Part shown: positions 25,361 through 33,811 of the stretch, piece after piece | How positions within the stretch are numbered: position 1 is the first letter of the stretch | Layout: every line of letters begins with the position of its first letter | Assembly: GCA_036388855.1 (NCBI GenBank) | Contig: DASVRA010000035.1 | Location: forward strand, 176,204-240,203 | Source of the DNA: DASVRA01 sp036388855 | GTDB lineage: Bacteria > Pseudomonadota > Alphaproteobacteria > Caulobacterales > Caulobacteraceae | Length of the DNA: 64,000 nt | Reading direction: 5' to 3' | Translations under genes and position numbers: made by a program | The notes under the pieces: generated by a model | What the model was told of the DNA's origin: nothing | Database searches by the model: none | Seen by the model: the letters and a program-made list of their open reading frames with translations, nothing else

Positions 25361-28270
25361 ATGACCGTCCGTCTTCGTCTCGTCCCGCTGCTGGCGGGGC
25401 TGGCGCTTCTCGCGGCCGGGCCGCAGGTCGCGGGATTGCCGCTGCCGGGGTTCCTGAAGAAGGGCGCGGCCCAGAAAGCGGAGCGGCCAAGCCCGCCTCC
25501 GAAGGCGCCCGCGGCCCCCAAGCCGAACGACCGCCGCTGGGCGCAGGAATCGTCGGACCTGGCGCCCGATCCGGCGGTGCGGTTCGGCTACCTGCCGAAC
25601 GGCATGCGCTACGCCATCGTGAAGAACGCCACGCCCAAGGGGCAGGCCGCGCTGCGCCTGCGCTTCGACGCCGGCTCCCTGCACGAGAGCGACGCCGAGC
25701 GGGGGCTGGCGCACTACCTGGAGCACATGGCCTTCAACGGCTCGCGGGCCGTGCCCGAAGGCGAGATGATCAAGATCCTCCAGCGCCACGGGCTGGCGTT
25801 CGGGGCCGACACCAACGCCTCCACCTCCTGGCCCGAGACCGTCTACCAGCTCGACCTGCCGACCACCGATCCCGGCACGGTCGACACCGGCCTGATGCTG
25901 ATGCGTGAAACCGCCGGCGAGCTGCTGCTCGACCCGGGCGCGGTGAACCGCGAGCGCGGGGTGGTGCTGTCGGAGGAGCGGGCGCGCGATACGCCGGGCC
26001 TGCGCGTCTACAAGGCGGGGCTCGACGTCTTCCTGAAGGGCCAGTTGGCGGCGCGGCGGCTGCCGATCGGCGAGGTGGCGGTGCTGCAGGCGGCTTCGGC
26101 CGAGCAGCTGCGGGCCTACTATACGCGGTACTACCGGCCAGAGCGGGCGGTGCTGGTGGCGGTGGGGGACTTCGACCCCGACGCCATGGAGGCCAAGATC
26201 AAGTCCCGGTTCTCCGACTGGAAGGCCGCGGGCGCGGCCGGGGCGGAGCCGGAGCTGGGGACGCCAGGCAAACGGGCGCTGGAGGCCAGGGTGCTGGTCG
26301 AGCCTGGTGCGCCTTTGGCGATCCAGGCGGGGTGGGTGCGGCCGCCGGAACTGCGGCCCGACACCTCCGCCGAGCGGCGGCGCGATGTCGTGGAGCGGCT
26401 GGGGCTGGCGGTGCTGAACCGGCGCTTCGAGCGGATGAGCCGGAGCGCCTCGCCGCCGTTCATCGGCGCCTTCGCCTATGAGGACGAGCGGTTCCGCTCC
26501 GCCGAGATCACCACGGTCTCGGTGTCGGCCGAGCCGGGGCAGTGGCGCCCGGCGCTGAAGGCGGCGATGCGCGAGGGGCGGCGGCTGGTCCAGTTCGGCG
26601 TCGCCCAGGCAGAGCTCGACCGCGAGATCACCGAATACCTGACCAGCCTGCAGGCCGAGGCCGCGGCGATGCAGACCCGGCGCACGCCGCAGCTGGCCGA
26701 CGCGATCGTGGACACGGTCTACGAGCGCGAGGTGTTCACCAGCCCGGCCGAGGACCTGCGGCTGTTCAAGGCCTTCACGGGGGGCCTCCAGGCGGAGGAG
26801 GTGAACGCGGCGCTGAAACGCCTGTTCACCGGCTCTGGGCCGCTGGTGTTCGTCTCCACCCCCGCCCCCATCGAGGGCGGCGAGGCGATGGTGGTCCAGG
26901 CGGTGCAGGAGGCGCAAGGCGAGGCGGTCGAGGCGCTGGAAAGCGCCAGCGCCAAGGACTGGCCCTACGCCAGCTTCGGTACGCCGGGTCAGGTCGCCGA
27001 GCGGCGTGAGATCGCCGACCTCGACGCCACTCAAGTGCGCTTCGCCAACGGGGTGCGGCTGACGGTCAAGCCGACCAGGTTCCGCGACGACCAGGTGCTG
27101 GTGCGGGTGCGGATCGGCAACGGCCTGCTCGACCTGCCCGGCGACCGGTCCAGCCCGCTGTGGGCGGCGCAAGGCGCCTTCACCGAAGGCGGGCTGAAGC
27201 GGCTGTCGGCCGAGGAGATCGAGCAGGTGCTGGCCTCGAAGGTCTACGCAGCCCAGTTCGGCGCGAGCGACGACGCGTTCGTCATCGCTGGCCGCACCCG
27301 TCCTGAGGATCTGACGGTGCAGATGCAGCTGTTGGCCGCCTACGCCGCCGAACCCGCCTTCCGGCCCGAGGCGTTCGCGCGGATGAAGGCATACGCTTCC
27401 ACGCTGCACGACCAGCTGGAGGCGACGCCGCAGGGGGGGATCACCCGCGACCTGAACCTGCTGATCCACAACGGCGACCGCCGCTGGGCCTTCCCCACGC
27501 GCGAGGAGATCGCCGCCGCCGACCCCGCCGCCTTTGAGGGCTTCCTGGCGCCCAAGGTGGCGGAAGGGCCGGTTGAGGTCACCATCGTCGGCGACATCAC
27601 CGCGGAGGCCGCGACGGCCGCGGTCGCCTCCAGCTTCGGCGCCCTGCCGCCGCGCACGGCGGCCCCGGCGTCAGCGCAGGCGCGGCAGGTCGCCCTGCCC
27701 TCCCCCGCGTCCGAGCCGGTCCGGCTGACCCACAAGGGGCGCAAGGACCAGGCGATGGGCTACATCCTCTGGCCCGCGAAAGGCTTCTTCGACGACCCGC
27801 AGCTGGCGCGCACCCTGCGCGTGCTGGGCCAGGTGATCGAGACGCGGCTGATGGAGGACCTGCGCGAGGGCCAGGGCGAGACCTATTCGCCCCAGGCCAG
27901 CGCCAACACCTCGCTCGTCTTCCCCGGCTACGGCTACCTGGCGGCCGGGGTGGAGATCCCGCCCGACAAGCTCGACGACTTCTTCCGCAGCGCGCGGCGG
28001 ATCGCGGGCGAGCTGCGCGACGCACCGGTCAGCGCCGACGAGCTGGACCGGGCCAAGAAGCCGCTGATCGAGGGCCTGCTGCGCGTACGCCAGACCAATG
28101 AGTATTGGCTCGAGCAGCTGTCGGGCGCCTGGGCCGAGCCGCGGCGGCTCGACGCCATCCGTTCGGTCGAGGCCAGCCTGAGGCGGGTCGCCCCCGCCGA
28201 CCTGCACGCCGCCGCGCAGGCCTACCTGCGGGACGAACGGGCCTGGAAGCTGGCGGTGACGCCGGGGTAG
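25361..28270 (+). CDS. M16 family zinc peptidase (insulinase-like), exported
   Basis: ATG 25361 after AGAGAG gives 969 residues; the frame is open earlier but this start places a signal peptide first (LRLVPLLAGLALLAAGPQVAG). The N-terminal M16 domain has the inverted zinc motif HYLEHMAFNGS (HxxEH) and the downstream glutamate region RERGVVLSEERARDT. Three more M16-type domains follow, as expected for the roughly 950-residue bacterial pitrilysin-like form: TRYYRPERAVLVAVGDFDPD, a degenerate second half and a C-terminal GYILWPAKGFFDDPQ region with GYLAAGVEIPP. The protein probably degrades peptides in the periplasm. A linker rich in Pro and Lys follows the signal peptide. Confidence 0.93.
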   Translation: MTVRLRLVPLLAGLALLAAGPQVAGLPLPGFLKKGAAQKAERPSPPPKAPAAPKPNDRRWAQESSDLAPDPAVRFGYLPNGMRYAIVKNATPKGQAALRLRFDAGSLHESDAERGLAHYLEHMAFNGSRAVPEGEMIKILQRHGLAFGADTNASTSWPETVYQLDLPTTDPGTVDTGLMLMRETAGELLLDPGAVNRERGVVLSEERARDTPGLRVYKAGLDVFLKGQLAARRLPIGEVAVLQAASAEQLRAYYTRYYRPERAVLVAVGDFDPDAMEAKIKSRFSDWKAAGAAGAEPELGTPGKRALEARVLVEPGAPLAIQAGWVRPPELRPDTSAERRRDVVERLGLAVLNRRFERMSRSASPPFIGAFAYEDERFRSAEITTVSVSAEPGQWRPALKAAMREGRRLVQFGVAQAELDREITEYLTSLQAEAAAMQTRRTPQLADAIVDTVYEREVFTSPAEDLRLFKAFTGGLQAEEVNAALKRLFTGSGPLVFVSTPAPIEGGEAMVVQAVQEAQGEAVEALESASAKDWPYASFGTPGQVAERREIADLDATQVRFANGVRLTVKPTRFRDDQVLVRVRIGNGLLDLPGDRSSPLWAAQGAFTEGGLKRLSAEEIEQVLASKVYAAQFGASDDAFVIAGRTRPEDLTVQMQLLAAYAAEPAFRPEAFARMKAYASTLHDQLEATPQGGITRDLNLLIHNGDRRWAFPTREEIAAADPAAFEGFLAPKVAEGPVEVTIVGDITAEAATAAVASSFGALPPRTAAPASAQARQVALPSPASEPVRLTHKGRKDQAMGYILWPAKGFFDDPQLARTLRVLGQVIETRLMEDLREGQGETYSPQASANTSLVFPGYGYLAAGVEIPPDKLDDFFRSARRIAGELRDAPVSADELDRAKKPLIEGLLRVRQTNEYWLEQLSGAWAEPRRLDAIRSVEASLRRVAPADLHAAAQAYLRDERAWKLAVTPG

Positions 28271-28317
28271 GTTTGTGCCGGCCGCGACTCGGGCTACCGT
28301 ATCTGGTGGAGAACAAA

Positions 28318-28348
28318 GTCCGAATCGGTGGAGATCGCTGATTCGGAC
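28318..28348. repeat. Perfect 9-base inverted repeat with GANTC sites
   Basis: GTCCGAATC (28318-28326) and GATTCGGAC (28340-28348) are perfect inverted repeats 13 bases apart. Each arm carries a GANTC site. Two more GANTC sites lie at 28286-28290 and 28351-28355. The element is between the M16 peptidase stop and the amidohydrolase start. It could be an operator or a hairpin; no T-tract follows. Confidence 0.55.
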
Positions 28349-28443
28349 CTGATTCGTTCGCCGGCTGTTCCGCGCCCGCCTTCGCGCCGTTAACCTGCGC
28401 CCGCGCTGGACAAGCCCGCCGGCTCCGGCGCAAGTCGCGCCGC

Positions 28444-30090
28444 ATGAAACGCCCGATTATTGCGCTTTTCGTCGCCTTGCCGTCCGCGCTCGCCTGGCCA
28501 GCGGCCGCCGCCGACCTGTTGATCTTCGGCGGGCCGATCTACACCGGCGTGGCGGCCGCGCCCAAGGCCGAGGCGGTGCTGGTCGACAAGGATCGGATCG
28601 CCTTCGTCGGCCCGCTCACCGAGGCGCGCCGGCGCGCAGGCGGCGCGCGCGAGATCGACCTGAAGGGCGCCGCCGCCTACCCCGGCTTCGCCGACGCCCA
28701 CGCGCACCTGACCGGCATCGGCTTGCGCGAGATGACCCTGAACCTCGATCAGGTGACTTCGGTCGAGGCGTTGGTGGCGGCGGTGCGCGCCCATACGCAG
28801 GCGCATCCCCAGGCGACGGTGATCCAGGGCCGCGGCTGGATCGAGACGCACTGGCCGGAAAAGCGCTTCCCCACCCGCGCCGATCTGGAGCGGGCGGTCG
28901 CGGACCGGCCGGTGGTGCTGGAACGCGCCGACGGCCACGCGGTGGTCGCCAACGGCGCCGCGCTGGCGCTCGCGGGGATCACCCGCGCCACGCCCGATCC
29001 CAAGGGCGGCCAGATCCTTAAGGACGAGCGCGGCGAGCCCACGGGAATGCTGGTCGACCGGGCGACCGGCCTGGTGGAGGCGAGGCTGCCGCGCCCCACG
29101 CCGGCGATGATCCTCGAGGCGACCGAGCGGGGCGCACACCTCTATGCAGCCCGCGGATGGACAGCGATCGGGAACATGAGCGTCTCGGCCGGCGACCTCC
29201 AGGCGCAGGAGCAGCTGGCGGCGCGCGGGCGGCTGCCGATCCGCGTGGACGACTACATGGACCCGCCCGCCGCCGGGCGGGTGCTGAGCCAGGGACCCTA
29301 CGCCGATCCCAGCGGACTGGTGCGGGTGCGGGGAGTGAAGATCTACGTCGACGGGGCGCTGGGGTCGCGCGGGGCGGCGCTGCTCCAGCCGTACAGCGAT
29401 GCCCCGGCCTCCTCCGGCCTCTTGGTCACCGAGCGCGCAGAGGCGGCGCCGATCCTGCGCCGCGCGCTCGCGGCCCGCGCGCAGGTGGCGGCCCACGCCA
29501 TCGGCGACCGGGGCAACCGGCTGGCGCTCGACTGGTTTGCCGAGGCGCTGGGCAGCGACAAGACGCGGCGCTGGCGGGTCGAGCACGCCCAGGTGATTTC
29601 GCCGCCGGACCTGCCGAGGTTTGCTGGGGCTGGGGTGATCGCCTCGATGCAGCCCAGCCATGCCATAGGCGACCTTTATTTCGCTCCCGCGCGCCTGGGC
29701 GAGACGCGGCTGAAGGGCGCCTACGCCTGGCGTTCGCTGCTGGACAGCGGCGCGATGGTGGCCGCCGGTTCCGATGCCCCGGTCGAGGTCGGCTCACCTC
29801 TGATCGAGTTTTACGCCGCCGTCGCCCGCAAGGACCTCCAGGGCAAGAGCGGACCTGACTGGCATCCGGAAGAGGCCGTCAGCCGCGAGCGGGCGCTCAA
29901 GATGCTGACCTGGGCCCCCGCCTACGCTGCCTTCGCGGAGCAGGACCGCGGCACGCTGGAGGCGGGCAAGAAGGCGGACATCACCGTCTTCTCCAAGGAT
30001 TTGATGATTGTGCCCGAGGCCGACATTCTGAAGGCGGAGGCGGTGCTGACGGTGGTGGACGGCAAGGTCGTGCACGAGGCGCGGCGCTAA
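28444..30090 (+). CDS. Exported amidohydrolase, YtcJ-like
   Basis: This 548-residue protein has a signal peptide (RPIIALFVALPSALAWPAAA, cleavage before ADLL). The metal-dependent hydrolase fold is clear: FADAHAHLTG (HxH), GVKIYVDGALGSRGA (lysine region), AAHAIGDRGNR, RVEHAQVIS and AAGSDAPVE (final aspartate), then GTLEAGKKADITVF of the composite beta-sandwich domain. The family resembles YtcJ/LAF3 and N-substituted formamide deformylases. It likely hydrolyses a C-N bond of an unknown small molecule in the periplasm. It follows the M16 peptidase in the same direction after a 173-base gap. Confidence 0.9.
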   Translation: MKRPIIALFVALPSALAWPAAAADLLIFGGPIYTGVAAAPKAEAVLVDKDRIAFVGPLTEARRRAGGAREIDLKGAAAYPGFADAHAHLTGIGLREMTLNLDQVTSVEALVAAVRAHTQAHPQATVIQGRGWIETHWPEKRFPTRADLERAVADRPVVLERADGHAVVANGAALALAGITRATPDPKGGQILKDERGEPTGMLVDRATGLVEARLPRPTPAMILEATERGAHLYAARGWTAIGNMSVSAGDLQAQEQLAARGRLPIRVDDYMDPPAAGRVLSQGPYADPSGLVRVRGVKIYVDGALGSRGAALLQPYSDAPASSGLLVTERAEAAPILRRALAARAQVAAHAIGDRGNRLALDWFAEALGSDKTRRWRVEHAQVISPPDLPRFAGAGVIASMQPSHAIGDLYFAPARLGETRLKGAYAWRSLLDSGAMVAAGSDAPVEVGSPLIEFYAAVARKDLQGKSGPDWHPEEAVSRERALKMLTWAPAYAAFAEQDRGTLEAGKKADITVFSKDLMIVPEADILKAEAVLTVVDGKVVHEARR

Positions 30091-30133
30091 GCCCTCGCTT
30101 GAACAAGCCCTTGGAATCTCCCACCTTCGCCCG

Positions 30134-32671
30134 ATGAGCGACCGCGCGACCGGCCGCGCGCCTTCGGTGGTGAAGGCGGTGCTGGGGCCGACCAACACCG
30201 GCAAGACCCACTTGGCGGTCGAGCGGATGCTCGGCCACGGTACGGGCATGATCGGCCTGCCGCTCAGGCTGCTGGCGCGCGAAATCTACGACCGCATCGT
30301 CAAGGCGCGGGGCGCGCGCGCGGTGGCGCTGGTCACCGGCGAGGAGAAGATCGTCCCGCCCCGGCCCCAGTACTGGGTTTCGACGGTGGAGGCGATGCCG
30401 CTGTCGATCCCGGTCGACTTCCTGGCGGTGGACGAGATCCAGCTCTGCGCCGACCCCGAACGCGGCCACGTGTTCACCCATCGGCTGCTGCACGCGCGCG
30501 GGACGGCGGAGACCATGCTGCTGGGCGCGGCCACGGCGGCGCCCCTGGTACGGCGGCTGTTGCCCGAGGCGCAGATCGTCTCGCGCGAGCGGTTCTCCGA
30601 GCTGAAATACGACGGACCCAAGAAGCTGACCCGGCTCCCTCGCCGTTCGGCCGTGGTCGCGTTCTCGGCCGAGGCGGTTTACGCCATCGCCGAGCTGATC
30701 CGCCGCCAGCGCGGCGGGGCGGCGGTGGTGATGGGCAGCCTGAGCCCCCGCACCCGCAACGCCCAGGTGGCGCTCTACCAGTCGGGCGAGGTGGACTTCC
30801 TGGTGGCGACGGACGCCATCGGCATGGGCCTGAACATGGACGTGGACCATGTGGCGTTCGCGGGCCTGAGGAAGTTCGACGGCAAGCGCACCCGCTGGCT
30901 GCATGCCCAGGAGATCGGCCAGATCGCCGGGCGCGCGGGGCGCTTCCGCAAGGATGGGACGTTCGGCGTCACCGGCGACGCGCCGGACCTCGACGAAGAC
31001 CTGGTCGAGGCGGTGGAGGCCCACCGCTTCGAGCCGCTGACGGCGGCGGAATGGCGCAACGCGAGGTTGGACTTCGCCTCGCTTGGCGAACTGCAACGGT
31101 CTCTGGCGCAAGCGCCCGGGCGCGATGGATTGAAACTGTCGGCTGAAGCTCTGGACGAGCGGACGCTGCGCCAGCTGGCGCAGGACGAGGAGGTGCGCCG
31201 GCGCGCCAAGTCGCGCGAGAACCTGTTCGTGCTGTGGGACGCCTGCCAGGTCCCCGACTTCCGCAAGACCACGCTCGACGAACACGCGGGACTGACCCGC
31301 ACGATTTTCGAGCACCTGACCCAGCGCGACCGGCGTTTGCCGGAGGACTGGATGGCGGGGCATTTCGCCGGCCTCGACCACACCACCGGCGACATCGACG
31401 CGCTGGCCGGGCGGCTGGCGAGCGTGCGGACCTTGGCCTACGTGGCCAACCGGCCGAGCTGGCTGCGGGACCCGGCGCACTGGCAGGCGCGCACGCGCGA
31501 GCTGGAGGACCGGCTCTCCGACACCCTGCACGAGAAACTGATGCAGCGCTTCATCGACCGGCGCACCAGCGCCTTGATGAGCGCGCTGCGCGTGCGCGAC
31601 GACGTGCCGGCGGGGGTGGCGGCGGATGGCGAGGTGACGGTGGAGGGCCACGTCGTCGGCCGGCTGCAAGGGCTCAGGTTCGAGCAGGAAAGAGGCGGCT
31701 CCGCGCTTGAGGACAAGGCGCTGCGCGCTGCGGCGCAGCGGGCGGTGGCGCCGGAGGTGGCGCGGCGGCTGGGGCAGCTGGCGGCCGAGCCGGACGAGGC
31801 GTTCGCCCTGCAGCCGGACGGGATGCTGCTCTGGCGCGGCGAGGCGGCGGGCCAACTGGCCGGCGGCACGCCTTTCTCCCCGCGCGTGCGCCTGTTCGGC
31901 GACATGGGCTCGGCCCCCGTGCGCGAGCGGGCGGCGCGGCGGCTCGAGGCGTTCGTGGCGGCGGAGGCGGGGCGCACGCTCGGGCCGCTGCGGCGGTTGC
32001 AGGGAGCGGTGGCGGAGGGCCGGCTTAAGGGCTTGGCGCGCGGGATCGCCTACCGGCTGATCGAAGCGGCCGGCGTGCTCGAACGGCGGGAGATCGACCA
32101 GGACCTGAGAACGCTCAGCCAGGCCGAGCGACGGGAACTCCGGCAGCTGGGGGTCAGGATCGGCGCCTACTCGATTTACGCCCCCGGCCTCCTGTCGGCG
32201 CCGGCGCGGGCGTTCGCGAGCGCCTTTGCGGACGGCGCATGGCGGCCGCCGCACGACTGCGTGAGCCCCCTGCCCTCCCCTCGCCCGGAACCCGCGGCGC
32301 TGGCGGCGCATGGGCTGCGGGCGGTCGGCGCCCACGCGGTGCCGGTAGAGGCGCTGGAACGCCTGGACGGGCTGCTGCGGGCGGCGCCGAAGCGCAATGG
32401 CGGCTCGGTGCTGTCGGACCAGGGGCGCGAGGAGCTGGGGTGGAGCGAGGCGCAGGCCAAGGACATTCTGCGCGGCCTGGGCTACGCCCCCGCGCACAAG
32501 GCGGCGCCGGGCGAGCCGGTCGCCTGGCGCCAGCGGCGGGTCAAAGCGCCGGAGCCGCAAAGGCCCATCGGTTCGACCCACTCCCCCTTCGGTGCGCTGG
32601 CGGCTCTTGTGCCCGCGTCCGAGGCGCGGCGTCGGCCGCGCCCAAGGCGGCGTCGGAAGGCGGGCGCTTGA
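30134..32671 (+). CDS. SUV3-like superfamily II RNA helicase
   Basis: This 845-residue protein resembles the mitochondrial SUV3 helicase branch kept in alphaproteobacteria. Motifs are GPTNTGKTHLAVERML (Walker A), FLAVDEIQLCADPERG (DEIQ box), LLGAATAAP (motif III), ATDAIGMGLNMDVDHVAF (motif V) and QIAGRAGRFRKDGTFG (motif VI). The C-terminal 450 residues carry a helical region and a basic tail (RRRPRPRRRRK). It is expected to unwind RNA in turnover. The last bases overlap the S4 gene, and this helicase-S4 pairing is conserved in the class. Confidence 0.93.
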   Translation: MSDRATGRAPSVVKAVLGPTNTGKTHLAVERMLGHGTGMIGLPLRLLAREIYDRIVKARGARAVALVTGEEKIVPPRPQYWVSTVEAMPLSIPVDFLAVDEIQLCADPERGHVFTHRLLHARGTAETMLLGAATAAPLVRRLLPEAQIVSRERFSELKYDGPKKLTRLPRRSAVVAFSAEAVYAIAELIRRQRGGAAVVMGSLSPRTRNAQVALYQSGEVDFLVATDAIGMGLNMDVDHVAFAGLRKFDGKRTRWLHAQEIGQIAGRAGRFRKDGTFGVTGDAPDLDEDLVEAVEAHRFEPLTAAEWRNARLDFASLGELQRSLAQAPGRDGLKLSAEALDERTLRQLAQDEEVRRRAKSRENLFVLWDACQVPDFRKTTLDEHAGLTRTIFEHLTQRDRRLPEDWMAGHFAGLDHTTGDIDALAGRLASVRTLAYVANRPSWLRDPAHWQARTRELEDRLSDTLHEKLMQRFIDRRTSALMSALRVRDDVPAGVAADGEVTVEGHVVGRLQGLRFEQERGGSALEDKALRAAAQRAVAPEVARRLGQLAAEPDEAFALQPDGMLLWRGEAAGQLAGGTPFSPRVRLFGDMGSAPVRERAARRLEAFVAAEAGRTLGPLRRLQGAVAEGRLKGLARGIAYRLIEAAGVLERREIDQDLRTLSQAERRELRQLGVRIGAYSIYAPGLLSAPARAFASAFADGAWRPPHDCVSPLPSPRPEPAALAAHGLRAVGAHAVPVEALERLDGLLRAAPKRNGGSVLSDQGREELGWSEAQAKDILRGLGYAPAHKAAPGEPVAWRQRRVKAPEPQRPIGSTHSPFGALAALVPASEARRRPRPRRRRKAGA

Positions 32672-32979
32672 CCGTGTCCGGCGAGAGCTGCCGCGCGGAC
32701 GTGTGGCTGTGGCGGGCGCGGTTCTTCAAGACGCGGGGGCTCGCGGCCAGGTTCGTCGAGGAAGGCCGCGTCCGCCTCACCCGCCCGGCAGGCGGGGAGG
32801 TGCGGCTGGACAAGGCGAGCCGCTCTCTACGGCCGGGCGACCGGCTGGTCTTCGCGATCGGCGGGCGGCTGGTCGCGGTGCAGGTCGAGGCCTGCGGCGA
32901 ACGGCGGGGGCCGGCGAGCGAAGCACGGGGGCTCTATCTCGAGGCCGCCTTGAGCGCGGCGGAAGTCGCGCCTAGTTAG
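32668..32979 (+). CDS. S4-domain RNA-binding protein (Hsp15-like)
   Basis: The start is either TTG 32668, which overlaps the helicase TGA in a TTGA junction, or GTG 32674; I take the first, giving 103 residues. The S4 domain is clear: CRADVWLWRARFFKTRGLAARFVEEGRVRL and SRSLRPGDRLVFAIGG. Relatives of Hsp15 bind RNA and, in E. coli, stalled 50S subunits carrying nascent chains. Coupling to the helicase by overlapping codons suggests a shared role in RNA metabolism. Confidence 0.88.
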   Translation: MTVSGESCRADVWLWRARFFKTRGLAARFVEEGRVRLTRPAGGEVRLDKASRSLRPGDRLVFAIGGRLVAVQVEACGERRGPASEARGLYLEAALSAAEVAPS

Positions 32980-33020
32980 GCGTGGCCCGGGCTTCTCGCC
33001 GGCCGCATTCCCCCCGCACG

Positions 33021-33800
33021 ATGAAGATCGCCACCTGGAACGTGAACTCGATCAAGGCGCGCCTGGAGACGGTGCTGACCTGGTTCGAGCACGCGCGCCC
33101 CGATGTCGCCTGCCTGCAGGAACTGAAGTGCGTGGACGAGGCCTTCCCGCGGGCAGAGTTCGAGCGACTGGGCTACAACGTCGAGACCCACGGCCAGAAA
33201 ACCTACAACGGCGTGGCCTTGCTGTCGCGTCTGCCGATCGAGGACGTCCGCCGCCGCCTGCCGGGCGATGAAGCCGACGAGCAGGCGCGCTACCTCGAGG
33301 CGGTGGTGCTGGGCGACGAGCCGGTGCGGATCGCCAGCCTCTATGCGCCGAACGGCAACCCCATCGGCACGGAGAAGTTCGCCTACAAGCTGGCCTGGAT
33401 GAAGCGCCTGCAAGGCCACGCCCGCGAACTCCTGCAGCTCGAGGAGCCGCTGGTCCTCTGTGGCGACTACAACGTGATCCCCGAGCCGGAAGACGCCGAC
33501 AAGCCGCAGACCTGGGTCACCGACGCCCTGTTCACGCCCGAGGCCCGCGCCGAGTTCCGGGCGCTGAAGTGGCTGGGCCTCACCGACGCCTACAAGCAGA
33601 TCGACGGGCGGCCGAACGTCTATACCTTCTGGGACTACCAGATGGGCGCCTTCCGCCGGAACCACGGCATCCGCATCGACCACCACCTGCTTTCCCCGCA
33701 GGCCGCCGACCGACTGCGCGGCTGTGAGATCCACAAGGAAACGCGCGGCTGGGACAAGCCTTCGGACCACGTGCCGGTGGTGATCGAGCTGGACCTCTGA
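33021..33800 (+). CDS. xthA: Exodeoxyribonuclease III
   Basis: ATG 33021 gives 259 residues and the family N-terminus MKIATWNVNSIKARL; a longer frame from 32982 is not supported. This AP endonuclease and 3'-5' exonuclease repairs abasic sites. Motifs are DVACLQELKCVDEAFP (metal glutamate), RIASLYAPNGNPIGTEKF, VLCGDYNVIPEPEDA (Asp/Asn), and the C-terminal RIDHHLLSPQAAD and WDKPSDHVPVVIEL (catalytic Asp-His). Length is normal. It lies 41 bases after the S4 gene. Confidence 0.96.
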   Translation: MKIATWNVNSIKARLETVLTWFEHARPDVACLQELKCVDEAFPRAEFERLGYNVETHGQKTYNGVALLSRLPIEDVRRRLPGDEADEQARYLEAVVLGDEPVRIASLYAPNGNPIGTEKFAYKLAWMKRLQGHARELLQLEEPLVLCGDYNVIPEPEDADKPQTWVTDALFTPEARAEFRALKWLGLTDAYKQIDGRPNVYTFWDYQMGAFRRNHGIRIDHHLLSPQAADRLRGCEIHKETRGWDKPSDHVPVVIELDL

Positions 33801-33811
33801 GGCCAAGGTCG

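Noticed and set aside
25310..27469. A 719-codon antisense frame across the M16 peptidase
   Set aside because: The peptidase has its zinc motif and full length on the plus strand; the antisense frame is low-complexity.
29981..32581. An 866-codon antisense frame across the helicase gene
   Set aside because: The helicase motifs on the plus strand are complete and the antisense product is Arg/His/Pro-rich without domains.
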